From: Acidithiobacillus ferrivorans
GTDB lineage: Bacteria; Pseudomonadota; Gammaproteobacteria; Acidithiobacillales; Acidithiobacillaceae
Direction of reading: 5' to 3'
NCBI GenBank assembly: GCA_020723125.1
Contig: DYJM01000001.1
Location: forward strand, 1-34,120
DNA length: 34,120 bases
Under the pieces are notes generated by a model. It was not told the origin of the DNA. It worked only from the letters and a program-made list of their open reading frames with translations, and did not search any database. Below are positions 1 to 7,303 of the stretch, piece by piece; position 1 is the first letter of the stretch, and every line of letters begins with the position of its first letter. A program made the translations under genes and the position numbers.

Positions 1-247
1 CCAGCCTGTTACGGGCAATTGCCATGCAGGCTTTGGCGAAAGAAATCGGAAACTGATTCAAAAACTGGTTTTGCAGAGGGTCGAGGAACCACAGCCCTAT
101 TGGCAGGCCATCAGGTTGCGGATCATCGGCAATCAGGCGCTTTTCATCCAGGGCTTTTTGCGGGCGTGGCCAATGGCGATGGAAGCGCTCCTGGAGTGGC
201 TGCGGATATACTCCCGGCAATAGCTGGCTTTTCGGCGGCGGCCCCAC
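1..247 (-). CDS. Possible partial unknown gene leaving the left edge, overlapping the motB 3' end
   Basis: On the minus strand, in the +1 frame relative to motB, a reading frame stays open from inside the last ~140 bases of motB to the window edge. It encodes a peptide containing QKALDEKRLIADDPQPDG and then GLPIGLWFLDPLQNQF. Codon choice past the motB stop (many CTG, GCC and GAT) looks like that of real genes here. The start is unclear: in-frame GTG codons lie at 283, 268 and 247, a TTG at 220, and the only ATG is at 25; none has a strong Shine-Dalgarno. I do not recognise the family. It could be a gene translationally coupled to motB, or chance openness in a short stretch. The product would be truncated by the window. 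Confidence 0.35.
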   Translation of the reverse strand, partial: MGPPPKSQLLPGVYPQPLQERFHRHWPRPQKALDEKRLIADDPQPDGLPIGLWFLDPLQNQFLNQFPISFAKACMAIARNRL

Positions 248-1157
248 CGATGATTTGTTGAGCAGCACTGGTATTATCCACACTTTCTTCCATTTTCTGA
301 TTATCAACAATCCGCAACGCCGCTTTTTGACTCAATACCACGATGCTTACCCGTCTATTCAAGGGAGAGTCCGGCTCTTTAGGCACGTACAACACCGCCG
401 ATCCCATGCCGACTACTCTCAGTATTTTACTTTCATCCAGACCATTCTGAACCAGCACCTGACGAACAGCGTTGGCACGTCCCGCCGACAGATTGAAATT
501 GCTGTAGCCTTTGCCACCATTCGCATAACGTAAGGCATCCGTATGCCCGGTAATACTGATCTGATTGGGTAATTGATTCAAGGTTGGTGCAATAGCCTTG
601 AATATCGTCCGGGCATAAGGCTCCAGAACAGTACTGCCATTCGGAAACATGGAACGTTTGGCGCTATCCACCACCTGGATTCGCAACCCTTCCGGAGTAA
701 TATTGATCAGTAACTGGTGACGAAAAGCCGCCAGCGCAGGATTGCTGGCAATTTGTGCTTCCAGGGTTTTTTTCAAATGGTCCAGATTCTTGCGATCCAC
801 CTCTTCTACAGCCGCAGTGAGGGTCGGATTACTGGCAAGATTTTGCCGCTTTTCGCCGCGCTGAATTTCGCCAACAGTTTTCGTCAGATTCTTGCCACCG
901 CCGGGCAAAATGGAATTGGAAGATCCACTACCGGGTCCCCCCATCAATGAAACCCTCTCAGGATTTTTAAACCACTGGGCAATCCCTTGTAATTGTGCTT
1001 TGGTAGTGGACCCCAGCAACCACATCAACAAAAAGAAGGCCATCATGGCGGTGATGAAATCCGCATAAGCGATTTTCCAGGCGCCGCCGTGGCCTCCACC
1101 GCCCCCTTTTTTGATGCGTTTTATGACAATAGGCTTATTTTTTCCCTCTTCAGCCAT
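144..1157 (-). CDS. motB: MotB flagellar stator protein
   Basis: MotB is the peptidoglycan-anchored half of the MotA4B2 proton channel that drives flagellar rotation. The 337-residue product has a basic, Gly-rich N-terminus and one membrane segment at about residues 29-49. It carries the proton-carrying aspartate as Asp33 in the motif YADFITAMMAFF. A linker follows, then an OmpA-like peptidoglycan-binding domain at about 165-275 with the signature ITGHTDA and NLSAGRAN. The start lies 6 bases after the motA stop, so the pair is co-translated. The C-terminal ~50 residues are an Ala/Pro/Ser-rich tail beyond the OmpA fold, overlapped by another open frame. The single charged Asp and MotA partner argue for a proton-driven stator, but ion specificity is inferred. 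Confidence 0.97.
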   Translation of the reverse strand: MAEEGKNKPIVIKRIKKGGGGGHGGAWKIAYADFITAMMAFFLLMWLLGSTTKAQLQGIAQWFKNPERVSLMGGPGSGSSNSILPGGGKNLTKTVGEIQRGEKRQNLASNPTLTAAVEEVDRKNLDHLKKTLEAQIASNPALAAFRHQLLINITPEGLRIQVVDSAKRSMFPNGSTVLEPYARTIFKAIAPTLNQLPNQISITGHTDALRYANGGKGYSNFNLSAGRANAVRQVLVQNGLDESKILRVVGMGSAVLYVPKEPDSPLNRRVSIVVLSQKAALRIVDNQKMEESVDNTSAAQQIIGGAAAEKPAIAGSISAATPGALPSPLATPAKSPG

Positions 1158-1163
1158 GATCTG

Positions 1164-2024
1164 TCATTTCCCCTTGAGCTCCCGCAAATGATTGTCCAAC
1201 TCTTGAAAGCTTGGACGTTCTGTCGAATATAAAACCTTACGGCCAAATTCCACAGCCACCTGGGGCGGATAGGCATTCATGGTCGCCAGTAACGCCACTT
1301 TGATACATTCAAAAATTTTACTTCCTTCTGCTGCCCGATCTTCCATGCGCGAAGCCAAGGGCGACAAAACCGCATAACCCAGAAGAATACCCAGAAAAGT
1401 CCCTACCAAGGCTGCAGCAATCAACTCACCCAGCACGGAAGGCGGCTTATCCACGGAACCCATGGTATTTACCACGCCCATTACCGCAGCAACAATACCG
1501 AAGGCAGGCATTCCGTCGGCGGTACGAACCAGGGCATGAATGGGGATTTCCATTTCCCGATGATGGGTATCAATATCCACATCCATGAGATTTTCCATTT
1601 CGAATGCGCCAAGATTTCCGCCAATCATCAGCCGTAAGTAGTCGGTCAAGAACTCCATCACATGATGATCCGCAACAATATGTGGATATTTTTTAAATAA
1701 TTCACTAGCCTTTGGGTCATCAACATCGCCCTCGATAGACATGAGCCCACCCTGGCGAATCTTGATAAAAAGCTCATTAAGCAAACTGAGTAGTTCCATA
1801 TAAACGGCTTTGTTGTACTTTGACCCTTTGAGGGCGAGTGGAAGGGCTTTAATGACGGCCTTGAAGGTTCGGGGAAATGTCGCAGCAAAAAAAGCGCCGA
1901 AAGCACCGCCGCCAATCATGAGCAGTTCATAGGGTTGGATCAGTGCGGTGATGACACCACCTTCCAGCATGAAACCACCAAAAATGGCACCCAGTGCAAG
2001 TACATAGCCGATGATCAGAAACAT
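1164..2024 (-). CDS. motA: MotA flagellar stator protein
   Basis: MotA is the four-helix inner-membrane stator subunit that couples proton flow through MotB to torque on FliG. From the ATG at 2024 the product is 286 residues and starts MFLIIGYVLALGAIFGG, the family's usual N-terminus. An upstream in-frame ATG at 2060 would add 12 residues and overlap fliL by 23 bases, which is less likely. Helices 1-2 lie near the N-terminus, then a large cytoplasmic loop, then helices 3-4 (about 150-215) with the conserved P-x-x-G-I-V-A-A-V-M-G and LGTFLGILLGY-like stretches. It begins 13 bases after the fliL stop and ends 6 bases before motB. Confidence 0.97.
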   Translation of the reverse strand: MFLIIGYVLALGAIFGGFMLEGGVITALIQPYELLMIGGGAFGAFFAATFPRTFKAVIKALPLALKGSKYNKAVYMELLSLLNELFIKIRQGGLMSIEGDVDDPKASELFKKYPHIVADHHVMEFLTDYLRLMIGGNLGAFEMENLMDVDIDTHHREMEIPIHALVRTADGMPAFGIVAAVMGVVNTMGSVDKPPSVLGELIAAALVGTFLGILLGYAVLSPLASRMEDRAAEGSKIFECIKVALLATMNAYPPQVAVEFGRKVLYSTERPSFQELDNHLRELKGK

Positions 2025-2037
2025 GTGCCAAGTCCCA

Positions 2038-2547
2038 CTATTGGACAACAAAACTGGCAAAATACACGGCCGCTATGGGTGGGCTTTTCTCTGGTTTCGG
2101 TTTAGCCAGGACGCCGCCATCTGTTTCCAGCACCTTGTTAACCAACTCTTTGATTTTTTGCAGGAGCTGATCACGCACTGTTGGCTGGCTGACCGTATCG
2201 GCATTCTGGGCACTCAATAACAGCAAAATGCCATTGCGAATTTCCGGCATATACGATTTGACCGAGGCTTCCACCGAAGGGTCATAAGTTTTCAGTTGAA
2301 TCTGAACCTGTATGTAGTGGGTATTGCCATCTGTACTTTGGAGATTGGTTACCAGGGAGCCAAGATCAATGAACTTGGTGTTCTGGAGCTTTTGTTGAGC
2401 CTGTTGTTGAGCGATTTGTGCAGGGGTAGGAGCAGCAGTGGATCGCATCATGAACCACCAGACTGCGGCACCACCAACTATCACCAGCAAAACAATGACT
2501 GCAATCAAGATGATAATGAGTTTATTCTTTCCTGCTTTTCCTGCCAT
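2038..2547 (-). CDS. fliL: FliL, basal-body/stator-associated membrane protein
   Basis: FliL is a single-pass inner-membrane protein that encircles and supports the stator near the basal body. The product is 169 residues from the ATG at 2547, which has an AAGGA sequence 4 bases upstream; the longer frame reaching 2607 would overlap the preceding gene. A Lys-rich N-terminus is followed by one membrane helix (LIIILIAVIVLLVIVGGAAV). A Gln-rich linker then leads to the FliL domain, with TNLQS, HYIQVQIQLK, EIRNGILLLLS and TVRDQLLQKIKELVNKVL. In many relatives fliL lies between fliK and fliM; here that position is empty and fliL sits before motA, which fits its stator role. Confidence 0.93.
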   Translation of the reverse strand: MAGKAGKNKLIIILIAVIVLLVIVGGAAVWWFMMRSTAAPTPAQIAQQQAQQKLQNTKFIDLGSLVTNLQSTDGNTHYIQVQIQLKTYDPSVEASVKSYMPEIRNGILLLLSAQNADTVSQPTVRDQLLQKIKELVNKVLETDGGVLAKPKPEKSPPIAAVYFASFVVQ

Positions 2548-2584
2548 GGCGTCCTTGTCTGTACGATTATTCAAGAATGTCGAT

Positions 2585-3019
2585 TTATCCAGCGAGCATA
2601 TCATCAAAGTCTATCAATCTGGAAAAACGGAGATTTTCATCTCTTCGTTCACCGTGCATAATGGACCACTCCAGTCGCAAATCTGCAATGATTGGCTCAC
2701 AAGCATACACCGCTTCCAGATCATTGAACATATTACAGTGGGCCAATTTGAGCAGCAGGTAGCGATACAAGCGGTCCAGGCGCGCAGTCACGGCCTTCGG
2801 CGTTTCTCCTCCCAAATGTAGAAGCAGATGTTGTACGAGTTGTTCGGCGCGTTCTACCGCCACCCGTTTGGCCACATAATCACGACGCTCGAGGGCGTTC
2901 TGGATGCGCAATAAATAGGCTACAACGCCTTCCAGGCCGAGCTGCACCAGTGAAAAATCGCTTTGCCGAATGGAATCCAGACGCTGGTCACGCGCAGATC
3001 GCTTTGATGTATGGTGCAT
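2585..3019 (-). CDS. FliS-like flagellar chaperone paralogue heading the fliL-motAB unit
   Basis: The 144-residue product aligns along its core with the canonical FliS at 27901-28281: LVQLGLEGVVAYLLR versus LVLLGLEGILEYIRR, then LDRLYRYLLLKLAHCNMFNDLEAVYACEPIIADLR versus LDSLYRFLLNQLAQANIFDDLQALDACQPVLVDLR. FliS proteins are four-helix export chaperones for flagellin. This copy lacks the N-terminal AYKQ tyrosine segment used by FliS to contact flagellin, has a basic N-terminus (MHHTSKRSARDQR) and an extended C-terminal tail, so its client may differ. The ATG at 3019 is supported by a GGGGAGAG Shine-Dalgarno 5 bases upstream and a sigma-28 promoter at 3051-3078. The frame is open further upstream, but that part overlaps the promoter. 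Confidence 0.85.
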   Translation of the reverse strand: MHHTSKRSARDQRLDSIRQSDFSLVQLGLEGVVAYLLRIQNALERRDYVAKRVAVERAEQLVQHLLLHLGGETPKAVTARLDRLYRYLLLKLAHCNMFNDLEAVYACEPIIADLRLEWSIMHGERRDENLRFSRLIDFDDMLAG

Positions 3020-3050
3020 AATGGCTCTCCCCACCCCCGCAATGAACAGG

Positions 3051-3078
3051 ATAACGGCACATCTCGGGGAAAACTTGA
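3051..3078 (-). promoter_or_regulatory. Sigma-28 (FliA) promoter for fliS2-fliL-motA-motB
   Basis: On the minus strand the sequence reads TCAAGTTT, 12 bases, GCCGTTAT. This matches the FliA -35/-10 consensus (about TAAAGTTT, 11-12 bases, GCCGATAA). It is nearly identical to the element before fliC in this window (TCAAGTTT, N12, GTCGTTAT). Transcription would begin near 3044, giving a ~25-base leader carrying the Shine-Dalgarno of the FliS paralogue. Function is inferred. Confidence 0.85.
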
Positions 3079-3121
3079 GGATGTCTCTTCCACAAAGACC
3101 AGAGCTGGAAAACTCGAATAG

Positions 3122-3137
3122 TGGCATGGCTTTTGCT
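3122..3137 (+). promoter_or_regulatory. Sigma-54 (RpoN) promoter for the first diguanylate cyclase
   Basis: TGGCATGGCTTTTGCT has GG and GC separated by exactly 10 bases and fits the -24/-12 consensus TGGCAC-N5-TTGCW with one mismatch. Predicted start is near 3148, just before a GGAGG Shine-Dalgarno (3152-3156) and the ATG at 3163. The activator is likely FleQ or FleR, both encoded here. Confidence 0.75.
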
Positions 3138-3162
3138 TTTAACTCTCCAACGGAGGTGAGTC

Positions 3163-4044
3163 ATGACAGCACAATCACAAAGTGAAACATACGCGCATCA
3201 AAATGAGGCTTCTCAAGTTGACAGCAGCCCCTATCTGGCTGACCTCGTTAATTTTTATGAAGCATGGAAATCATTCTGGCAGCTTTGGCTACGCGAGCAC
3301 CTGCAAGGACGCCCATTACCTCGACAAGCCGAGCAAGACGTACTGCAATCCTTACATACACCGGAAGCGCGGATCCCGGAAGGACGTCGAGTGTTTTGGC
3401 AGGACCTCCAGAAAAGCTACCACAACATTCAGCAAAAACTGCAAGATCTCGATTTCAATGAGGAACCTGCCAATAATTTATTGGCAGTGATGAATGCCGC
3501 CGAGGCTCTTGAGCGCCAATGTTTTGACGAAATCGTGGCATTCAGTAGAAACCTGGGGGAAGTGGATCCACTCACTGGCCTGCTCAATCGTCGCCGTATG
3601 GAGGAAGACCTCTGTCGCGAACAGGCTTTGGTTGACCGTGGTGCTTCTGCATTTATTGCCATGCTGGATGTGGATCATTTCAAGAGCTTCAATGACCGCT
3701 TTGGACATCTGAATGGTGATCTTGTCCTGAAGGAGCTTTCCCGCCGTTTGCACTCTGCTCTGCGCCCTTACGATGGATTGTATCGTTACGGTGGCGAAGA
3801 GTTTTTGACCATATTTCCGCAAATGCATAAAAGCTGCGCCCTGCTTACTGCGCAGAGATTGTGTCAAAAAATCGCCTCCGCTCCCTTTCCGCTGGAACAA
3901 CACCCCCCTGTTCAGGTAACCATTTCCATCGGGATAACTTCCTTGCTGCCCAATGTGCCATCCCATGAGCGGATTGCCATTGCCGATGCCGCACTGTATC
4001 AGGCCAAACATGAAGGGCGAAACCAGGCGCGCCTGCTGCCTTGA
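3163..4044 (+). CDS. GGDEF diguanylate cyclase (first)
   Basis: The 293-residue enzyme is predicted to make cyclic di-GMP from two GTP. The C-terminal GGDEF domain spans about residues 133-290. It has DPLTGLLNRR, the metal-binding DVDHFKSFND (169-178), the active-site loop RYGGEEF (GGEEF 210-214) and ADAALYQAKHEGRN near the end. An RxxD product-inhibition site is present as RPYD (201-204), five residues before GGEEF. The N-terminal ~130 residues are helical, rich in Trp and Gln, have no membrane segment, and match no domain I can name. The ATG has a GGAGG 6 bases upstream and the gene follows a sigma-54 promoter. Both this and the next gene run opposite to the flagellar operons. Confidence 0.93.
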   Translation: MTAQSQSETYAHQNEASQVDSSPYLADLVNFYEAWKSFWQLWLREHLQGRPLPRQAEQDVLQSLHTPEARIPEGRRVFWQDLQKSYHNIQQKLQDLDFNEEPANNLLAVMNAAEALERQCFDEIVAFSRNLGEVDPLTGLLNRRRMEEDLCREQALVDRGASAFIAMLDVDHFKSFNDRFGHLNGDLVLKELSRRLHSALRPYDGLYRYGGEEFLTIFPQMHKSCALLTAQRLCQKIASAPFPLEQHPPVQVTISIGITSLLPNVPSHERIAIADAALYQAKHEGRNQARLLP

Positions 4045-4113
4045 TCTTTCCTTTTTTCTGTTAAGTCATTAGGATAATCGGAGAGCATAGCAAGAATCAT
4101 AGGCACTATCAGC

Positions 4114-5676
4114 ATGACCCACAAAACTCCCACAGAGATTGCACGGGAAGCCCTTAAACGCCTTATGGAGCTTGGTTTATCACCGACCCCTGAAAATTAT
4201 ACGCAGTACTATCATGAAATTTCTGGAACGCATAGCACCTCCGAAATAAATTGGCAGGATCTTATGCGCCGCTTCTGTACGGAATGGGAAAGATCGCAAG
4301 CGGGTTTATCGCATCTTCAAAAAATAATAGCTAAAAATCAGCTTCTGGACGAAAAAAATACCGGCACTTTGGCCATAAAACTGGAACAACTTCTCCAAAA
4401 ATGGGAAAAACTTCCCACACGTCAGGTAAAAACCAGTCGCGAAGAAACCAATCATGGTGCTTCGGAGGAGGTAAATTGTGAAGGCTGGCAGAAATTATTC
4501 AAAATGTTTATCCGCCATTCCTTACGGGAGCAAGACCCGCCTGGCGCACTCCTTCTGGAGCAACTGGATGGGCTTCTCAACGAAAAGGAAATCCAAGCGG
4601 GTGCGCTGTTTCCTTTAGCCAGAGATATATTACAACACCAGCAGGAGCTGGATGAAAAAGAAATAAAAATACGCAAAGGATTACAGGAAGTTTTGCAATT
4701 ACTGCTGAGAAACGTTGCCGACCTGCTTGATAATGACGCATTTATGTCCGGGCAAATGGATGTGGTGCGCCAGGCCGTGCAAATTGCCGATAATCACGAA
4801 GAGCTGGATTTGGCGATCAGTCGGGTAAAAGAAGTCATTTTTCAGCAAGGGAAACTCAAATCTGAACTCAGAGAAGCCCGCGAGGCCATTCGTGATCTCG
4901 TGAATCTGGTGCTGATGTCTGTCGAAAGCATGGCCGGTGAAAACGGACGCAATCACCAGCAACTGGAGAGCCTTGTCAATGAACTGGACAGCACGACAGA
5001 TTGGCAGCAAATACGAAAAATTGTCAGCAAGGTCTTGGACACCAGCAAGAACATCGCCAAGCAATCCATTGAAGCAAGAAACACCCTGATCCAGGCAAAA
5101 AATCGTCTGAGCGCTGCCCAGGAAAAAATTCGCAAGCTGGAAGAAGAAATGGAATCCATCAGCCAGCTCGTCCACGTGGATCCCTTGACGGGAACACTGA
5201 ATCGAAGGGGGCTGAATGCGGCCTTTGTGCGGGAATCCGCTCGAGCCCAACGTCTCAATGAACCACTGGCCGTCGCCATTGTCGATATTGATCACTTCAA
5301 AAAAGTCAATGATCAGCATGGACACGATCTGGGTGATCAGGTGTTGCGGGGAATGGTCAAGGTTTTACGGGACACCTTGCGCGCCAATGACGTCATCGCC
5401 CGTTACGGAGGTGAAGAATTCGTCATTTTGATGCCCGATACGACGCCCGAAAATGCATTGGATATTCTGGAGCGTGTGCAAACCCGACTGGGGCAGCAGC
5501 TATTTCAGACTCAAGACCAGCCACTGAAAATCAGTTTCAGCGGCGGAATCTGTGTCTGGCATAATTCCTGTAGCCAGGAACAAAGCATAGCTGCCGCCGA
5601 CAAGGCCATGTATCGCGCTAAAAAAGATGGGCGTAAGCGTATTTACCTGGCTGATCAGGCAAATTCATCCACTTGA
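4114..5676 (+). CDS. GGDEF diguanylate cyclase with long helical N-terminus (second)
   Basis: This 520-residue protein carries a complete C-terminal GGDEF domain (about 350-515). It has DPLTGTLNRRG, DIDHFKKVND (391-400), RYGGEEF (GGEEF 432-436) and an RxxD inhibitory site RAND (423-426) at the correct 5-residue distance. The first ~350 residues are almost entirely helical and soluble, ending in a coiled coil at about 310-352 (heptad-rich, KLEEEMES). The N-terminal PTPENYTQYYHEISG resembles the opening of a group of coiled-coil diguanylate cyclases, but I cannot assign a Pfam domain. It starts 69 bases after the first cyclase; the Shine-Dalgarno is weak. Its last 22 bases overlap the convergent small ORF. 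Confidence 0.92.
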   Translation: MTHKTPTEIAREALKRLMELGLSPTPENYTQYYHEISGTHSTSEINWQDLMRRFCTEWERSQAGLSHLQKIIAKNQLLDEKNTGTLAIKLEQLLQKWEKLPTRQVKTSREETNHGASEEVNCEGWQKLFKMFIRHSLREQDPPGALLLEQLDGLLNEKEIQAGALFPLARDILQHQQELDEKEIKIRKGLQEVLQLLLRNVADLLDNDAFMSGQMDVVRQAVQIADNHEELDLAISRVKEVIFQQGKLKSELREAREAIRDLVNLVLMSVESMAGENGRNHQQLESLVNELDSTTDWQQIRKIVSKVLDTSKNIAKQSIEARNTLIQAKNRLSAAQEKIRKLEEEMESISQLVHVDPLTGTLNRRGLNAAFVRESARAQRLNEPLAVAIVDIDHFKKVNDQHGHDLGDQVLRGMVKVLRDTLRANDVIARYGGEEFVILMPDTTPENALDILERVQTRLGQQLFQTQDQPLKISFSGGICVWHNSCSQEQSIAAADKAMYRAKKDGRKRIYLADQANSST

Positions 5677-5810
5677 TGCCCAGGCTCGCCATTCTTGCGC
5701 TTCGGGGTTTTGGGCGATTTTGAATTTTGCTTTTGATCCTGACTGACAGGACGCAAAGGCTGGACGGGTTGAGTGCCGGTTTCTACTGGACGAAAAGGAA
5801 TATCAGCCAT
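5655..5810 (-). CDS. Small 51-residue unknown protein after motC
   Basis: The ATG at 5810 is preceded by AGGAG at good spacing (ATGAGGAGCTCCCAG then ATG), placed so that the Shine-Dalgarno lies right at the motC stop codon. The frame runs 51 codons to a TGA at 5655. The peptide is Pro-, Lys- and Gln-rich and probably disordered; it begins MADIPFRPVETGTQPVQP and ends GEPGHQVDEFA. No membrane segment or signal peptide is seen. It occupies the place where motD would be expected after motC. It is convergent with, and overlaps by 22 bases, the second cyclase gene. I do not recognise the family; the strong ribosome-binding site and coupling argue that it is translated. Confidence 0.65.
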   Translation of the reverse strand: MADIPFRPVETGTQPVQPLRPVSQDQKQNSKSPKTPKRKNGEPGHQVDEFA

Positions 5811-5821
5811 CTGGGAGCTCC

Positions 5822-6565
5822 TCATTCCGCATAAAAACTTTGGAGTCGTCCTTCAATGAGTTTCGGGTTTTCTCCTTCCGCAATGCCGACCAGACCTTCA
5901 ATGATCATCTCCCGCAAATAATTCTGCTGGTGAACAATGCCCTTAAGCTTGTTGGAAATGGGAAGAAACAGCAAATTGGCAGAGCCTACCCCATATATCG
6001 TGGCAACGAAGGCGGTGGCAATACCCGCTCCCAACTTTGCCGGATCGGCAAGGTTTTCCATCACGTGTATCAAACCCAGAACCGCACCGAGGATACCTAT
6101 GGTCGGTGAGTAGCCACCCGCTGACTCAAACACCCGCGCCGCCTGACGTTCAATTTCCGAGCGGGAATCCATATCCACTTCGAGGGTAGCACGGATTTTG
6201 GCAGGCTCTGAACCATCTACCAGCATCTGCAGCCCTTTGCGCATGAATGGATCGGTGACGCTTTCCAATAATCCTTCCAAAGCCAGCAGACCATTTTTGC
6301 GCGCCGTATTACTCCATTCCAGAAGCTCTTGAATGATCGGTTGAGGATCTGTTTTGGGGGGCAAAATAATCCACGGCACCATTTTCAAGGAACGTACAAA
6401 AACCGGGAGCCGATACTGCACCATCACCGCCCCCATGGTGCCGCCAATGACTATGATAAAAGCCGTAAGCTGCAAAATGGAACTCAGCTTACCACCTTCC
6501 AGCACTTGCCCTAAAAGTATCCCGCCAAAGGCCACCACCAGCCCTATGATTGTCAAAAAATCCAT
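5822..6565 (-). CDS. motC: MotC, second MotA/PomA-type stator subunit
   Basis: The 247-residue protein belongs to the MotA/PomA/ExbB proton-channel family and matches the usual MotC length. Helix 1 is at 2-24 (DFLTIIGLVVAFGGILLG), helix 2 at about 30-50, a cytoplasmic loop with the ARKNGLLALEGLLE and DPFMRKGLQMLVDG signatures, helix 3 GYSPTIGILGAVLGLIHVM and helix 4 GIATAFVATIYGVGSANLLFLPI. It starts 12 bases after fliA. In Pseudomonas, MotC pairs with MotD, a MotB-like protein encoded next to it. Here no motD follows, so MotC would need MotB (144-1157) or a partner encoded elsewhere. Confidence 0.93.
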   Translation of the reverse strand: MDFLTIIGLVVAFGGILLGQVLEGGKLSSILQLTAFIIVIGGTMGAVMVQYRLPVFVRSLKMVPWIILPPKTDPQPIIQELLEWSNTARKNGLLALEGLLESVTDPFMRKGLQMLVDGSEPAKIRATLEVDMDSRSEIERQAARVFESAGGYSPTIGILGAVLGLIHVMENLADPAKLGAGIATAFVATIYGVGSANLLFLPISNKLKGIVHQQNYLREMIIEGLVGIAEGENPKLIEGRLQSFYAE

Positions 6566-6577
6566 GCGGCACCCATG

Positions 6578-7303
6578 TTACGAAGCGTCATTCCAATCAC
6601 CGAGATTACTGCGCAAACGCAAAATCGCCTGACGCATAATCTGGCTGACCCGGGACTCCGTGACTTCAAGCACGATGCCGATTTCTTTCAGGGTCAACTC
6701 TTCCTGATAGTACAGAGCCAATACCTGCTGCTCCCGCTCGGGGAGGCTTTTTATGCTACTTTGAAGATCTCGAGCGAATTCCGCAGAACCCAATATGGTG
6801 GTCATGTCAGGGGTATTGTCACGCAAATAACGTCCCGCAAAAACATCCTGATCCGCACTTAAATCTTCCAGATAAACGATTTGTCCACCCGTATCCTGCA
6901 AAGCCGATTGGTAGGTTTTGAGATCCCACCCCAACGCAGCGGCAATTTCTTCTTCTTCAGGCGCGCGCCCCAGTTGCTGTTCAAGGCGCGTAATGGCTTT
7001 GCGTATAGATTGCTCCTTGGCCCGCGCACGCCGGGGAAGCCAGTCCTGATTACGCAGCTCATCCATGATGCTGCCCCGAATACGCAAGCTCGCATAAGCT
7101 ACAAAAGCTTCACCTGTAGTATTTTCCTGACCGGAAAGCGCATCCATCAAACCAATCAATCCCGCCTGAATCAAATCTGCCAATTCAACACTGGCCGGCA
7201 ATCGGGCCCATACCCGCTGGGCAATGCGCCGCACCAGTGGCGTGAAACGCGCCACCTCTGCACTCATTGCAACGGATGGTTCCACGGCCCGTCGAGCGCT
7301 CAT
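6578..7303 (-). CDS. fliA: FliA, flagellar sigma factor (sigma-28)
   Basis: FliA directs RNA polymerase to late flagellar genes such as flagellin and stators. The 241-residue protein shows region 2 (LVRRIAQRVWARLPASVELADLIQ, then AYASLRIRGSIMDELR), region 3 (RRARAKEQSIRKAITRLEQQLGR) and region 4 with its helix-turn-helix (TLKEIGIVLEVTESRVSQIMRQAI). Its ATG overlaps the fleN stop as TGATG, implying coupled translation. Two matching sigma-28 promoters are in this window (3051-3078 and 32404-32431). The anti-sigma factor FlgM is not in the window. Confidence 0.97.
   Translation of the reverse strand: MSARRAVEPSVAMSAEVARFTPLVRRIAQRVWARLPASVELADLIQAGLIGLMDALSGQENTTGEAFVAYASLRIRGSIMDELRNQDWLPRRARAKEQSIRKAITRLEQQLGRAPEEEEIAAALGWDLKTYQSALQDTGGQIVYLEDLSADQDVFAGRYLRDNTPDMTTILGSAEFARDLQSSIKSLPEREQQVLALYYQEELTLKEIGIVLEVTESRVSQIMRQAILRLRSNLGDWNDAS

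Noticed and set aside
4699-5325. Minus-strand 208-codon frame opposite the second cyclase
   Set aside because: Antisense shadow of the helical and GGDEF coding region; no start signal or family features.
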